A stretch of 18,225 nt of DNA from CAZLNO01 sp964561005. Its GTDB lineage: Bacteria > Pseudomonadota > Alphaproteobacteria > Kiloniellales > Rhodovibrionaceae. The stretch spans positions 1 through 18,225 of the forward strand of contig CAZLNO010000085.1 of the NCBI GenBank assembly GCA_964561005.1, written 5' to 3'. Numbering within the stretch: the first letter of the stretch is position 1; each line of letters opens with the position of its first letter. The notes below the pieces were generated by a model. It saw nothing but the letters and a program-made list of their open reading frames with translations. It searched no databases and was not told the DNA's origin. This document shows, one piece after another, positions 7,235 through 18,170 of the stretch. Position numbers and translations under genes: made by a program.

Positions 7235-7275
7235 CGCCCCGCCCTGCCGCCGCCGGCGCGGTGCAGGGCGGGGCG
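7235..7275 (-). promoter_or_regulatory. Strong intercistronic hairpin between livK and livF
   Basis: CGCCCCGCCCTGC (7235-7247) and GCAGGGCGGGGCG (7263-7275) are perfect 13-base complements around a 15-base GC-rich loop. In the minus-strand transcript it lies just after the binding-protein gene and has no U-tract. Such hairpins are known to stabilise or partly terminate transcripts so that the binding protein is made in excess over the ATPase; here that role is inferred. Confidence 0.5.
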
Positions 7276-7301
7276 GCTTTGCTCCCGGTGCTCGCCCGGC
7301 T

Positions 7302-8651
7302 TCAGCTTTCCTTGTCGCAGTCGCGGATCGGGAGGCCGTTTTCCTCGGCGTAGGCCTTGGCGGCGGCTTCCACCATGGGGCGCAACAGCTCGTTGTCCGG
7401 CTCGATCCAGTCGGAAACCCGGTTCCAGTTGCTGCCGTCCCATTCCTGGATGAAGATCTTGCCGCTGCCCTCGTGGTTTCGACAGGTGATCTGGATCGGC
7501 GGAATCAGACCGGTCGCGCCCAGATCCTCCAGACGCGCCGAGGTGACCTCGAGGTTCTCGAAACCCCAATGAACCTCTTCACCGCTCAGCGCACGATTGC
7601 CGTACTTCTCCATCGCGGTGCGAATGGCCTCGACGTCGTAGATCATGTTGCCGACGCCCCGGTTGTAGAGCACCGAGCCGAGGCCCTCTTCCTTCGCGGC
7701 CGCCATGTCGCCGTCGTAGACATGCTCGACGATTTCATCAAGCACCGGAAAGTCCGTACCCACGCCGGTGGTGTTGCCGGCCTTGTAGCCCTTGGCCGCG
7801 GCCCCCGAGGGAGTCACGTCGGGCTCCGCACCGGCCCACCAGTTGCCGATGAAGTGATCCATATTATAGCGGATGTTGGTGGCTTCCTTGACCGCCACCT
7901 GGTTCATCACGCCCCAGCCCCACATGATCAGCCAATCCGGCCGGTCGCGGCGAATCTGCAGCCAGGTCGAGCTCTGTTCCTGACCGGGGTGGTCGACCGC
8001 ATAGGTCACCAGCTCGTAGCCCTTCATCTCCGAGAGCTTTTCCAGGGTCGGGATCGGCTCCTTGCCGTAGGGGCTGTTGTGATAGATGAGACCGATTTTC
8101 AGGTCGCCGATGTCATCGGTCTGGCTCTCGATGTACTTGATGAAAGCCGAGGCCTGGCTCCAATAGTGCGAGGGGAAGTTGAACGTCCATTTGAACACCC
8201 GGCCATCCGCCGCCGCCGTGCGGCCATAGCCCATGGTGTGCAGCGGGATCTTGTCGGCCCGGGCCTTGGGGATGAGCTGATAGGTGATACCGGTGGACAG
8301 CGGGTTGAACACCACCGCGCCCTTCGCCCCGTTGTTCTTCAGCTTTTCATAGCACTCGACCCCGAGCTTGGTGTCGTAGCGCGTCTCGCACTCCTCGAAC
8401 TCGATGGGCACGCCGTTGATGCCGCCGTCGCGGGCGTTGAGCATGCGCAGATAGTCGCGCCATCCGTTGGCGATCGGAATGCCGTTCGGGGCGTAAGGGC
8501 CGGTGCGATAGACGGTCAGGGGAATGAAGATCGCCTCGTCCTCGGCCGCGGCCGTCTGCACACCAGTGGGCCCGCCGCCGCTCATCACGCCGCCCGCGGC
8601 GACCGCCGCCGCGGCCACGGCCCCCAGGGCCAGTCTCCCAAGTCGTGTCAT
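7302..8651 (-). CDS. Periplasmic substrate-binding protein of HAAT transporter (LivK type)
   Basis: A 449-residue type-1 periplasmic binding protein that captures substrate for the LivHMGF importer. An N-terminal signal peptide (MTRLGRLALGAVAAAAVAAGG...) probably ends near AAA-ED at residues 35-38. Then come IPLTVYRTGPYAPNGIPIANG and GGINGVPIEFEECETRYD, the classic start of lobe 1 in this family, and a long two-lobe body. It is larger than amino-acid-binding LivJ/LivK (about 370), as in relatives linked to CoA ligases. GGGAGG sits about 6 bases before ATG 8651. Its position inside the operon with flanking acyl-CoA ligases suggests a carboxylic acid ligand rather than leucine; that is inference. 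Confidence 0.92.
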   Translation of the reverse strand: MTRLGRLALGAVAAAAVAAGGVMSGGGPTGVQTAAAEDEAIFIPLTVYRTGPYAPNGIPIANGWRDYLRMLNARDGGINGVPIEFEECETRYDTKLGVECYEKLKNNGAKGAVVFNPLSTGITYQLIPKARADKIPLHTMGYGRTAAADGRVFKWTFNFPSHYWSQASAFIKYIESQTDDIGDLKIGLIYHNSPYGKEPIPTLEKLSEMKGYELVTYAVDHPGQEQSSTWLQIRRDRPDWLIMWGWGVMNQVAVKEATNIRYNMDHFIGNWWAGAEPDVTPSGAAAKGYKAGNTTGVGTDFPVLDEIVEHVYDGDMAAAKEEGLGSVLYNRGVGNMIYDVEAIRTAMEKYGNRALSGEEVHWGFENLEVTSARLEDLGATGLIPPIQITCRNHEGSGKIFIQEWDGSNWNRVSDWIEPDNELLRPMVEAAAKAYAEENGLPIRDCDKES

Positions 8652-8698
8652 CGTTCGTTACCTCCCGGACTTGCTCGTTGCGCTTTTGGCTCTCGGTT

Positions 8699-8723
8699 GC
8701 GACGGCAAGCGCTCCACCGTCGC
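8699..8723 (-). promoter_or_regulatory. Short hairpin in livM-livK gap
   Basis: GCGACGG (8699-8705) pairs with CCGTCGC (8717-8723) across an 11-base loop in the 99-base gap between livM and livK. There is no U-tract. It may be a processing or stability element; weak evidence. Confidence 0.25.
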
Positions 8724-8750
8724 GGCTCGCCGCGCGTCGGCCCCTTGCGA

Positions 8751-9827
8751 TCAGTAAGGGAACGGCCAGCGCCGCAGCTTCTCCTTGGCGATCTGCCACA
8801 GGCGCGCCAGACCGTGCGGCTCGACGATCAGGAAGAACACGATCAGCGCGCCGAAGATGATGGTCTCCAGTTCCTTGGCCAGCGCCACGTCCATGGACAT
8901 GCCGAGCATGTCGGGAACGTTGGTGAGCAGGATCGGCACGACGGTGATGAAAAAGGCCCCCAGGATGGAGCCCAGAATACTGCCGAGGCCGCCGACGATG
9001 ATCATGAACAGCACCAGGAAGGAGACATTGATATCGAAGGCCGCCGTCTCCACGCTGCCCAGGTAGACGGCGAAGTACAGCGCTCCCGCGACGCCGCAGA
9101 CGTAGCTGCTGAGGGCGAAGGCGGTCAGCTTGGTCGTCATGGGTCGGATGCCGATGATCTCGGCGGCGATGTCCATGTCGCGGATGGCCATCCATTGCCG
9201 GCCCACCCGGCCGCGCATGAGGTTCTTCGCCATCAGCGCGAAACCGGCCACGAAGCTCAGGGCGACGAGATAGCGCACGACCGCCGAGGCCTCCGCTCCG
9301 GTGACCATGATCCCGCCGACGGTGCGCGGCGGCATCGTGATCGTGCCGGACGGGTTGTAGTTGTAGAACCAGCCCACGCGGTTGAACATCCAGACCAGGA
9401 AGAACTGCGCGGCCAGTGTTGCCACCGCCAGGTAGAAGCCCTTGATGCGCAGGCTGGGCACGCCGAACACCACGCCCACGGCCGCCGCGAAGGTGCCGGA
9501 CAGCAGGAACACCACGAGGATGTTCAGTTCCGGGAAGGCCGTGGTCAGCTTGTAGGTCGCATAGGCGCCACAGGCCATGAAGCCGCCGGTGCCCAGGCTG
9601 AGCTGCCCGGCGTAGCCGGTCAGCAGGTTCAGCCCGAGCGCGGCCAGGGCGAACACCAGCGCGGGAATCAGCACCGCCTGCAGCATGTATTCGTTGGCGA
9701 CCAGCGGCACGCCGACGAAGGCCAGCGCCGCCACGGCGATCACGAACCAGCGGTCCTGCGGAATCGGGAAGATCGCCTGGTCGGCGGCGTAGCTGGTCTT
9801 GAACTGGCCGGCTTCGCGGTAGATCAC
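8751..9827 (-). CDS. livM: Branched-chain-type ABC transporter permease LivM
   Basis: Inner-membrane permease pairing with LivH. The 358-residue product is strongly hydrophobic with about 8-10 helices. It contains the LivM hallmark LGLNLLTGYAGQLSLG near residue 65, GVPSLRIKGFYLAVATLA, the cytoplasmic coupling loop around RDMDIAAEIIGI, and GGLGSILGSILGAFF near the end. The start is GTG 9827, preceded by GAGAGAG that overlaps the end of livH, so the two permeases are probably translationally coupled (livH stop at 9832-9834). Length and motifs are normal. Confidence 0.93.
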   Translation of the reverse strand: MIYREAGQFKTSYAADQAIFPIPQDRWFVIAVAALAFVGVPLVANEYMLQAVLIPALVFALAALGLNLLTGYAGQLSLGTGGFMACGAYATYKLTTAFPELNILVVFLLSGTFAAAVGVVFGVPSLRIKGFYLAVATLAAQFFLVWMFNRVGWFYNYNPSGTITMPPRTVGGIMVTGAEASAVVRYLVALSFVAGFALMAKNLMRGRVGRQWMAIRDMDIAAEIIGIRPMTTKLTAFALSSYVCGVAGALYFAVYLGSVETAAFDINVSFLVLFMIIVGGLGSILGSILGAFFITVVPILLTNVPDMLGMSMDVALAKELETIIFGALIVFFLIVEPHGLARLWQIAKEKLRRWPFPY

Positions 9828-9831
9828 GGGC

Positions 9832-10767
9832 TTACACTCTCTCGATGATTTTCTCGCCGAACAGGCCCTGCGGCCGGAACATCAGGAATACCATCGCCAG
9901 GACGTAGGCGAACCAGCTCTCGATCGCGCCGCCGATCAGCGGGCCCCAGTAGACCTCGGCCACTTTCTCGCCCACGCCGATGATCAGCCCGCCGACGATA
10001 GCGCCGGCAATGGAGTTGAAGCCGCCCAGGATCAGCACCGGCAGCGCCTTGAAGGCGATCAGCGCCAGCGAGAACTGCACGCCCGACTGCGCGCCCCAGA
10101 TGATGCCGGCGATCAGGCCGATGATGCCGGCGATCGACCAGACCACGACCCAGATCACCTGCAACGGGATGCCTACCGACTGCGCCGCCTGGTGGTCGTC
10201 GGCCACCGCGCGCAGCGCGCGGCCGACCCGGGTCTTCTGCATGAAGACGACCAGCGCGGCGACCAGCAGCGCGGCGATCACCGCCGCCGAGATGTCGAAC
10301 TCGCTCAGCAGCATGCCGCCCAGGAAGAAGGTGTCGTCGGGCAGGCCCACGTCCAGGCTCTTGACGTTCGCGCCCCAGACGAGCTGGCCGAGGCCCTCGA
10401 AGATGAAGGCCAGGCCGATCGTGGCCATGAACAGCACGATGTGCGGCTGGTTGACGAGCTGGCGCAGGATCGCCCGCTCGATAACGTAGGCCAGGGCGAC
10501 CATCACCGCGATGGTGAGCGCGATGGCGAGTGGCAGCGGCACGCCGCGCTCCATGAAGCCGACCAGGGTCAGGGCGGCGAACAGCAGCATCGCGCCCTGC
10601 GCGAAGTTCACGGTGCCCGAGGCCTTGAAGATCACGGCGAACCCCATGGCCACCAGCGCGTACATCACCCCGGCCACCAGGCCGCCGATCACCACCTCGG
10701 CGAAGAAGACCGGCTGGGTCCACATGTCCACGAAGGGCGCGACGAAGACGTCGTAGAGCAGGCTCAT
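9832..10767 (-). CDS. livH: Branched-chain-type ABC transporter permease LivH
   Basis: Second inner-membrane permease of the importer; 311 residues, normal for LivH. Visible are GGLVAGVMYALVAMGFAVIFKASGTVNFAQGA near the N-terminus, the coupling loop RALRAVADDHQAAQSVGI, and GGFNSIAGAIVGGLIIGV near the C-terminus. ATG 10767 is chosen because the product then begins like LivH (MSLLYDVFVAPFVD) and GGAG lies about 10 bases upstream; the 20-codon upstream extension is Arg/Lys-rich and runs into the intergenic hairpin. It follows livG after 205 bases holding a long inverted repeat. Confidence 0.93.
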   Translation of the reverse strand: MSLLYDVFVAPFVDMWTQPVFFAEVVIGGLVAGVMYALVAMGFAVIFKASGTVNFAQGAMLLFAALTLVGFMERGVPLPLAIALTIAVMVALAYVIERAILRQLVNQPHIVLFMATIGLAFIFEGLGQLVWGANVKSLDVGLPDDTFFLGGMLLSEFDISAAVIAALLVAALVVFMQKTRVGRALRAVADDHQAAQSVGIPLQVIWVVVWSIAGIIGLIAGIIWGAQSGVQFSLALIAFKALPVLILGGFNSIAGAIVGGLIIGVGEKVAEVYWGPLIGGAIESWFAYVLAMVFLMFRPQGLFGEKIIERV

Positions 10768-10792
10768 GCGCGGGCTCCGCTTCTGGCATCGT

Positions 10793-10951
10793 TTCGCGCC
10801 TGCGGCGCGACGCCTCTCCTTCGACACGGCCCTGCGGGCCCGCTCAGGATGAGGCGGGATGGCGGTTCAGATTCCGAGACCATCCGCCTCATGCTGAGCA
10901 GCGAGCGGAGCGAGCGTGTCGAAGCATGAGGCGTCGCGCCGGAGGCGCGAA
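10793..10951. repeat. Long imperfect inverted repeat between livG and livH
   Basis: Three nested arm pairs fold about 160 bases into one long hairpin. 10793-10816 pairs with 10928-10951 (23 of 24 bases). CTTCGACACG (10819-10828) pairs with CGTGTCGAAG (10915-10924). CTCAGGATGAGGCGGGATGG (10843-10862) pairs with 10880-10898 with one mismatch and one gap. CTTCGACA and CTCAGGATGAGG are elements I have seen in dispersed intergenic repeats of alphaproteobacteria; the tandem repeat at 18171 shares TTCGACA. It may modulate read-through from livG to livH. Confidence 0.7.
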
Positions 10952-10972
10952 GATTGGGACGTTCCACGCCCG

Positions 10973-11821
10973 TCATTCGTGCGGCACTCCCAGGTAGGCG
11001 TCGATGACGTCCTGGTTGCGGCTGACCTCGTCCGGCGTGCCGTCGGCCAGCTTGCGGCCGTAGTCCAGCACGACCACGCGGTCGGAGAGGTCCATCACCA
11101 CCCCCATGTCGTGCTCGATCAGCGCGATCGTGGTGCCGAACTCGTCGTTCACGTCGAGGATGAAGCGGCTCATGTCCTCCTTCTCCTCGACGTTCATGCC
11201 GGCCATCGGCTCGTCCAGCAGCAGCAGGTGCGGCTCCATCGCCAGCGCCCGGCCCAGTTCCACCCGCTTCTGCAGGCCGTAGGGCAGGCGGCCGACCGGC
11301 GTGCGGCGGATGTTCTGGATCTCCAGGAAGTCGATGATGTGCTCCACGAACTCCCGGTGCTCCAGCTCCTCCTTCAGGGCCGGGCCGAGGTAGAGCGCCT
11401 GCCAGAAGAAGTTGCGCTTCATGCGCAGCAGGCGGCCGGTCATGATGTTGTCCAGGGTGCTCATGCCCTTGAACAGCGCCACGTTCTGGAAGGTGCGGGC
11501 GATGCCGGTCTTGGCGGCCTCGTGCGGGCGCATCTTGCGCCGCACCTTGCCGCGATAGGTGATCGTGCCCTCCTGCGGGTGGTAGAAGCCGTTGATGACG
11601 TTCAGCATCGAGGTCTTGCCGGCGCCGTTCGGGCCGATGATGGCGCGGATCTCCCCCTTCTTGATGTCGAAGCTGACGTTGGAGATCGCGCGCACGCCGC
11701 CGAAGGACAACGAGATGTCGTCGAGGACGATGACGTCCTCGGTGAACTTGTGGCGCCCCTCGGGCGCGGGCGGCGCCTGCGCGGGCGCCCGGGCCTCGGG
11801 CTCGGCGTATGCTTCGCTCAT
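10973..11821 (-). CDS. livG: Branched-chain-type ABC transporter ATP-binding protein LivG
   Basis: Second ATPase of the importer, 282 residues. Walker A GPNGAGKT is at about 63-70, LFKGMSTLDNIMTGR follows the Q-loop region (FQN, 111-113), Walker B LLLLDEP at 199-205, and the H-loop EHD at 236-238. The signature segment reads PYGLQ (180-184) rather than SGGQ; this relaxed form is common among LivG proteins. An Ala/Pro-rich N-terminal extension of about 28 residues precedes the domain. ATG 11821 has AGGA about 8 bases upstream and lies 10 bases from the stop of the acyl-CoA synthetase gene, so the two are in one operon. Confidence 0.93.
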   Translation of the reverse strand: MSEAYAEPEARAPAQAPPAPEGRHKFTEDVIVLDDISLSFGGVRAISNVSFDIKKGEIRAIIGPNGAGKTSMLNVINGFYHPQEGTITYRGKVRRKMRPHEAAKTGIARTFQNVALFKGMSTLDNIMTGRLLRMKRNFFWQALYLGPALKEELEHREFVEHIIDFLEIQNIRRTPVGRLPYGLQKRVELGRALAMEPHLLLLDEPMAGMNVEEKEDMSRFILDVNDEFGTTIALIEHDMGVVMDLSDRVVVLDYGRKLADGTPDEVSRNQDVIDAYLGVPHE

Positions 11822-11830
11822 GGGCGGGTC

Positions 11831-13879
11831 CTAGCTTGCCATCCTCAACTCTTCGGCGGCCGCGGGGGCGAAGGTCTGGGCGTCCTCGACCCGCAGGTCG
11901 GCGACCATCTGCCCCTTGCTGCCGTCCTCGTAGGTGAACTGGGTCTCGATGTGCGCCGTCTTCACCGATTCGTCGTAGAGGGCGTCGATCAGCGGGCCGT
12001 AGCGCTCGGTGACGACGCCGCGGCGCACCTTGCGCGTGCGGGTGAGCTCGCCGTCGTCGGCGTCCAACTCCTTGTGCAGGATCAGGAAGCGGTGGATCTG
12101 CGATCCGCCGAGCTGCGGGTCCGCCGCCAGGTCGCGGTTCACCTGCTCCACGTTTTCCTTCACCGTGGCATAGACCTCCGGCCGCGCGGCCAGCTCCCGG
12201 TAGCTGCCGTAGGGAATGCCGTGGCGCTCGGCCCAGGAGCCCACCGCCTCCAGGTCGATGTTGACGAAGGCGGTGACGTAGGGCTTCTCGTGCCCGAAGG
12301 CGACGGCCTCCTTGATGGAGGGGAAGAACTTCAGCTTGTTCTCGATGAACTTCGGCGCGAACAGGCTGCCGTCGTCCAGGCGGCCGACGTCCTTGGCCCG
12401 GTCGATGATCTTCAGGTGGCCGTCGGGCGTCATGACGCCGGCGTCGCCGGTGTGCACCCAGCCGTCCGGATTCTTGGTGCTCCGCGTCGACTCCGGGTTC
12501 TTGTAGTACTCCACGAAGACGCCGGGGCTGCGGAACAGCACCTCGCCCGTGGCCTCGTCGATCTTGATCTCCACCCCCGGCGCCGGCTTGCCGACGCTGT
12601 CGGAGCGGATGTCGCCGTCGGGCTGGATGGTGATGAAAACCGACGCCTCGGTCGAGCCGTAGAGCTGCTTCAGGTTGACACCGAGCGAGCGGTAGAACTC
12701 GAAGATGTCCGGGCCGATCGCCTCGCCGGCGGTGTAGGCCACGCGGATGCGCGAGAAGCCGAGGGTGTTCTTCAGCGGCCCGTAGACCAGCATCTCGCCC
12801 AGCGCGTAGAGCAGGCGGTCCTTGGCGCCCACGCTCTCGCCGCTCAGGATGCGCGCGCCCACGCGCCGCGCCACGCCCATGAAGTAGTGGAACATCCGGC
12901 GCTTCAGCGCGCTGGCGTCCTCCATGCGGACCATCACCGTGGTCAGGATGTTCTCGTAGATGCGCGGCGGCGCGAAGAAGTACGTCGGCCCCAGCTCGCG
13001 CAGATCCTCCAGCACCGTCGCCGAGGACTCCGGGCAGGAGACGCAGAAGCCGGCGACATAGCTCTGTGCGAAGGAGAAGATGTTGTCGCCCACCCAGGCC
13101 ATCGGCAGGTAGGCCAGAACCTCCTCGTCCGGGCCCAGGTCGTCGAACGCGATCCCCGCCTTGGCGCTTGAGATCAGGTTGTCGAAGGACAGCACCACGC
13201 CCTTGGGGTTGCCGGTGGTGCCCGAGGTGTAGAGCATGATCGCGGTGTCGCGGCCCTGGCCCCTGGCGATCTCGCCCTCGTAGAAGTCCGGATGGGCGCG
13301 GTCGTACTCCCGGCCCTTGGCCTGGACGCTCTCGAAGTCGTGCAGCCAGGGCTGATCGTAGTGCTTGAGGCCGCGCGAGTCGTCGTAGACCACGGTCTCC
13401 AGGGCCGGATAGCGTTCGCCGATCTCCAGCAGCTTGTCCACCTGCTCCTGGTCCTCGGCGATGGCGAAGCGGGCCTCGGCATGCTCCAGCACGAAGGCCA
13501 TCTCGTCGGCCACCGCATCCTGATACACCGGCACCGGGATGGCGCCGATCGCCTGCGCCGCCGTCATGGTCCAGTACAGCCGCGGCCGGTTGTCGCCGAC
13601 GATGGCGATGCGGTCGCCGCGCGTCATCCCCAGCGCCGCCAGGCCGCAGGCGAACGCCCGGATCTCCCGCGCCTGCTCGGCCCAGGCCCAGCTCTGCCAG
13701 ATGCCGAGGTCCTTCTCCCGCATCGCCGGACGATCCGGCCGGTTGCGCGCGTGGTCCAGCAGCAGCTTGGGAAAGGTGTCGAGCCCGGCACGCGGCTCGC
13801 CGCGCCGATTCCCTTGGCGATCGGGCTGCGCCGTCGCGGGCGCGGCCGGCTTGCGATCCTCGGCCACCTCAGTCGCCAC
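11831..13879 (-). CDS. Long-chain-type acyl-CoA synthetase (AMP-forming, FAA1/FadD15-like)
   Basis: A 682-residue ANL enzyme that activates a carboxylic acid to its CoA ester using ATP. The P-loop YTSGTTGNPKG is at about 217-227. LPMAWVGDNIFSFAQSY, YGSTEASVFI, the hinge-side DGWVHTGDAG and the IIDRAKDV segment follow in normal order, and the protein ends with a conserved-looking C-terminal domain. I chose GTG 13879 because GGGAGG lies 6 bases before it; longer readings to 13906 or 14038 lack a binding site and add low-complexity sequence. It is the first gene of the liv operon. Members next to HAAT transporters are usually annotated as long-chain acyl-CoA synthetases, but the real substrate may be aromatic or medium-chain. 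Confidence 0.9.
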   Translation of the reverse strand: MATEVAEDRKPAAPATAQPDRQGNRRGEPRAGLDTFPKLLLDHARNRPDRPAMREKDLGIWQSWAWAEQAREIRAFACGLAALGMTRGDRIAIVGDNRPRLYWTMTAAQAIGAIPVPVYQDAVADEMAFVLEHAEARFAIAEDQEQVDKLLEIGERYPALETVVYDDSRGLKHYDQPWLHDFESVQAKGREYDRAHPDFYEGEIARGQGRDTAIMLYTSGTTGNPKGVVLSFDNLISSAKAGIAFDDLGPDEEVLAYLPMAWVGDNIFSFAQSYVAGFCVSCPESSATVLEDLRELGPTYFFAPPRIYENILTTVMVRMEDASALKRRMFHYFMGVARRVGARILSGESVGAKDRLLYALGEMLVYGPLKNTLGFSRIRVAYTAGEAIGPDIFEFYRSLGVNLKQLYGSTEASVFITIQPDGDIRSDSVGKPAPGVEIKIDEATGEVLFRSPGVFVEYYKNPESTRSTKNPDGWVHTGDAGVMTPDGHLKIIDRAKDVGRLDDGSLFAPKFIENKLKFFPSIKEAVAFGHEKPYVTAFVNIDLEAVGSWAERHGIPYGSYRELAARPEVYATVKENVEQVNRDLAADPQLGGSQIHRFLILHKELDADDGELTRTRKVRRGVVTERYGPLIDALYDESVKTAHIETQFTYEDGSKGQMVADLRVEDAQTFAPAAAEELRMAS

Positions 13880-14327
13880 GTTCGACCTCCCTGTTTGCCT
13901 CGCCATGCCGCGGACGTCGTTGGCGGAGGCTCCGCTGCCTTCCGCCGCGGGGCGCCGGGTGGAGGCTTCCCCATGTCCGCGCGAAGTCGTTGTTATCGTT
14001 CGCGTTCTTCTCGACGGGGCCAGTCTTCCGCTATGCAAAGCGTTGGTGCTACCTTTGACGAAACCGCATGGCGCGTCAAGCTTTTGACCGAGCCTGTCGC
14101 CGCGCCCCCGCGCGAAGGCGGGAGGGAGATGGCGGCGACCGGCGGCGCGCTATGGATGCGGTGCAGCACTGGACTTATAGTGTCATATGACTAGTGTGCG
14201 CGACAGCCGCCGCGTCGGCCTCGTGACGCACCCGCAACATGCCCATGCGCGGCCGGCTTCGCGCGCCATGTCGCGCGGGGAGGCAAGGCGGCGCACACCC
14301 AGACGTGACAGAGGGGAGCTAGGAACC
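13880..14327. promoter_or_regulatory. Divergent control region between the liv operon and acnA
   Basis: 448 bases without a credible gene. It should hold the promoters of both the minus-strand ligase/liv operon and acnA. Visible are TTGACG (14055-14060) inverted as CGTCAA (14074-14079) with a 13-base spacer, a possible operator, and an AT-rich pocket around 14175-14195 with TATAGT (14176-14181) and the palindrome GTCATATGAC. TATAGT could be the -10 of acnA, but the hexamer 17 bases upstream (TGGATG) is a poor -35. The minus-strand promoter could not be placed. Confidence 0.35.
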
Positions 14328-17090
<2,763 letters not shown>

Positions 17091-17160
17091 ACGGTCCGGC
17101 GGTCTCGCTTCGAAGTCGGCAGTTCCGCCGGTCACGGAGCCAGAATCCTGCAAACAAGAG

Positions 17161-17204
17161 TTGCAGCCGGCCGGTCGGGCACGACTCGGCCGGCTGCACT
17201 TTTT
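17161..17204 (+). terminator. Rho-independent terminator of acnA
   Basis: GCAGCCGGCC (17163-17172) pairs perfectly with GGCCGGCTGC (17188-17197), loop of 15 bases with a further TCG/CGA pairing, followed by ACTTTTT (T-run 17200-17204). It lies 70 bases after the acnA stop. Confidence 0.85.
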
Positions 17205-17304
17205 CTGCAACGTGCGGGCCGACGGCAGGGCGGCGATGGGTCCGGGCGACCGCTTCACCGGGAGTTGATTCGCGATTGGAAATGCCGGGGCGTAAGCTCG
17301 ACCC

Positions 17305-18108
17305 ATGATGCGACGGTTTCTTCGAATGGTGCCGCAGGCGCCGCAAAGGTGCCCGCAGGCGATAGCCTTGTTCGTGATGCTGTGCCTGGGCCTTCACGCC
17401 GGCGCGTCCGAGCCTGCGCGCGCGGCCACCGAGGAAGGCGTGGCCGCCCCGGCGGTGGTGGAGCTGTTCACCTCGCAGGGCTGCAATAGCTGCCCGCCCG
17501 CCGACCGCATGGTGGGCGAGCTGGCACAGCGCGCCGACGTCATCGCGCTGTCGCTGCACGTGAACTACTGGGACTACATTGGCTGGCCCGACCCCTACGC
17601 CAGCGCCAAGCACACCGAGCGGCAGCAGGCCTATGTGCGCCGCCTGGAGGGGCGTTACGTCTACACCCCGCAGATCGTCGTCGACGGCCGCGAGCAGGTG
17701 TCGGGCACCCGCGCCGAGGAGGTGGCCGACGCCATCGTCCGGGCGCGCCGGCGCGGCAAGCCCATCGTGCCCCGCTTCGAATCGGGTGCGCAGGCCGGCA
17801 GCGTCGATATCGTCATTCCGGCCGCGCGCATCGACGAGCCCGCGACGGTGTGGCTCGCGTTCTATGACCGCAAGCAGGTGACCCGCGTTCCGCGCGGCGA
17901 AAACGCCGGCAAGGTCCTGGAAAACTACAACGTCGTCCGCGAGTTCCGCCAGCTTGCGACCTACACCGGCGAGCGCCTGCGCATCAGCCTGGACATGGAC
18001 GACGAGCGGGCGGAGGGCCGCAGCGGCTGCGCCATCCTGGTGCAGCGCGACGTGAACGGCCCGATCCTCGGCGCCGCCGACATGGAACTGGCCGAGGACG
18101 CCATGTAG
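17305..18108 (+). CDS. DUF1223 secreted thioredoxin-fold protein
   Basis: A 267-residue exported protein of the DUF1223 family, function unknown. A signal peptide (hydrophobic core at about 18-32, likely cleavage near ARA-A at 39-41) precedes VVELFTSQGCNSCPPAD, in which Cys60 and Cys63 form a CXXC motif on a thioredoxin-like fold. HVNYWDYIGWPDP and YTPQIVVDG are further family segments; the C-terminal third is a beta-rich domain ending LGAADM. A periplasmic redox role is plausible from the CXXC but unproven. The start is ATG 17305 or ATG 17308; the ribosome binding site is weak. It follows acnA, an order I recognise from other alphaproteobacteria, but the terminator between them means it needs its own promoter in 17205-17304, which I could not place. 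Confidence 0.9.
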   Translation: MMRRFLRMVPQAPQRCPQAIALFVMLCLGLHAGASEPARAATEEGVAAPAVVELFTSQGCNSCPPADRMVGELAQRADVIALSLHVNYWDYIGWPDPYASAKHTERQQAYVRRLEGRYVYTPQIVVDGREQVSGTRAEEVADAIVRARRRGKPIVPRFESGAQAGSVDIVIPAARIDEPATVWLAFYDRKQVTRVPRGENAGKVLENYNVVREFRQLATYTGERLRISLDMDDERAEGRSGCAILVQRDVNGPILGAADMELAEDAM

Positions 18109-18170
18109 GGCCGGCGCGGGCCGGGGCGTCTTGATGCGTGCATGCGTGGCCCTGGGGCGACTGCTGCGTA
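18109..18170. other. Short intergenic segment after the DUF1223 gene
   Basis: GC-rich, with GGCCGG/CCGG-type self-complementarity right after the stop codon but no U-tract. I see no gene in it. Confidence 0.3.

Noticed and set aside
7473..9848. A 791-codon plus-strand frame across livK and livM
   Set aside because: Same reason: antisense to genes with clear motifs, His/Asp/Arg-rich translation, no ribosome binding site.
10916..13171. A 751-codon plus-strand frame across livG and the acyl-CoA synthetase
   Set aside because: It is antisense to two well-recognised genes and rich in His/Val/Leu/Arg repeats; an artefact of GC-rich codon bias.
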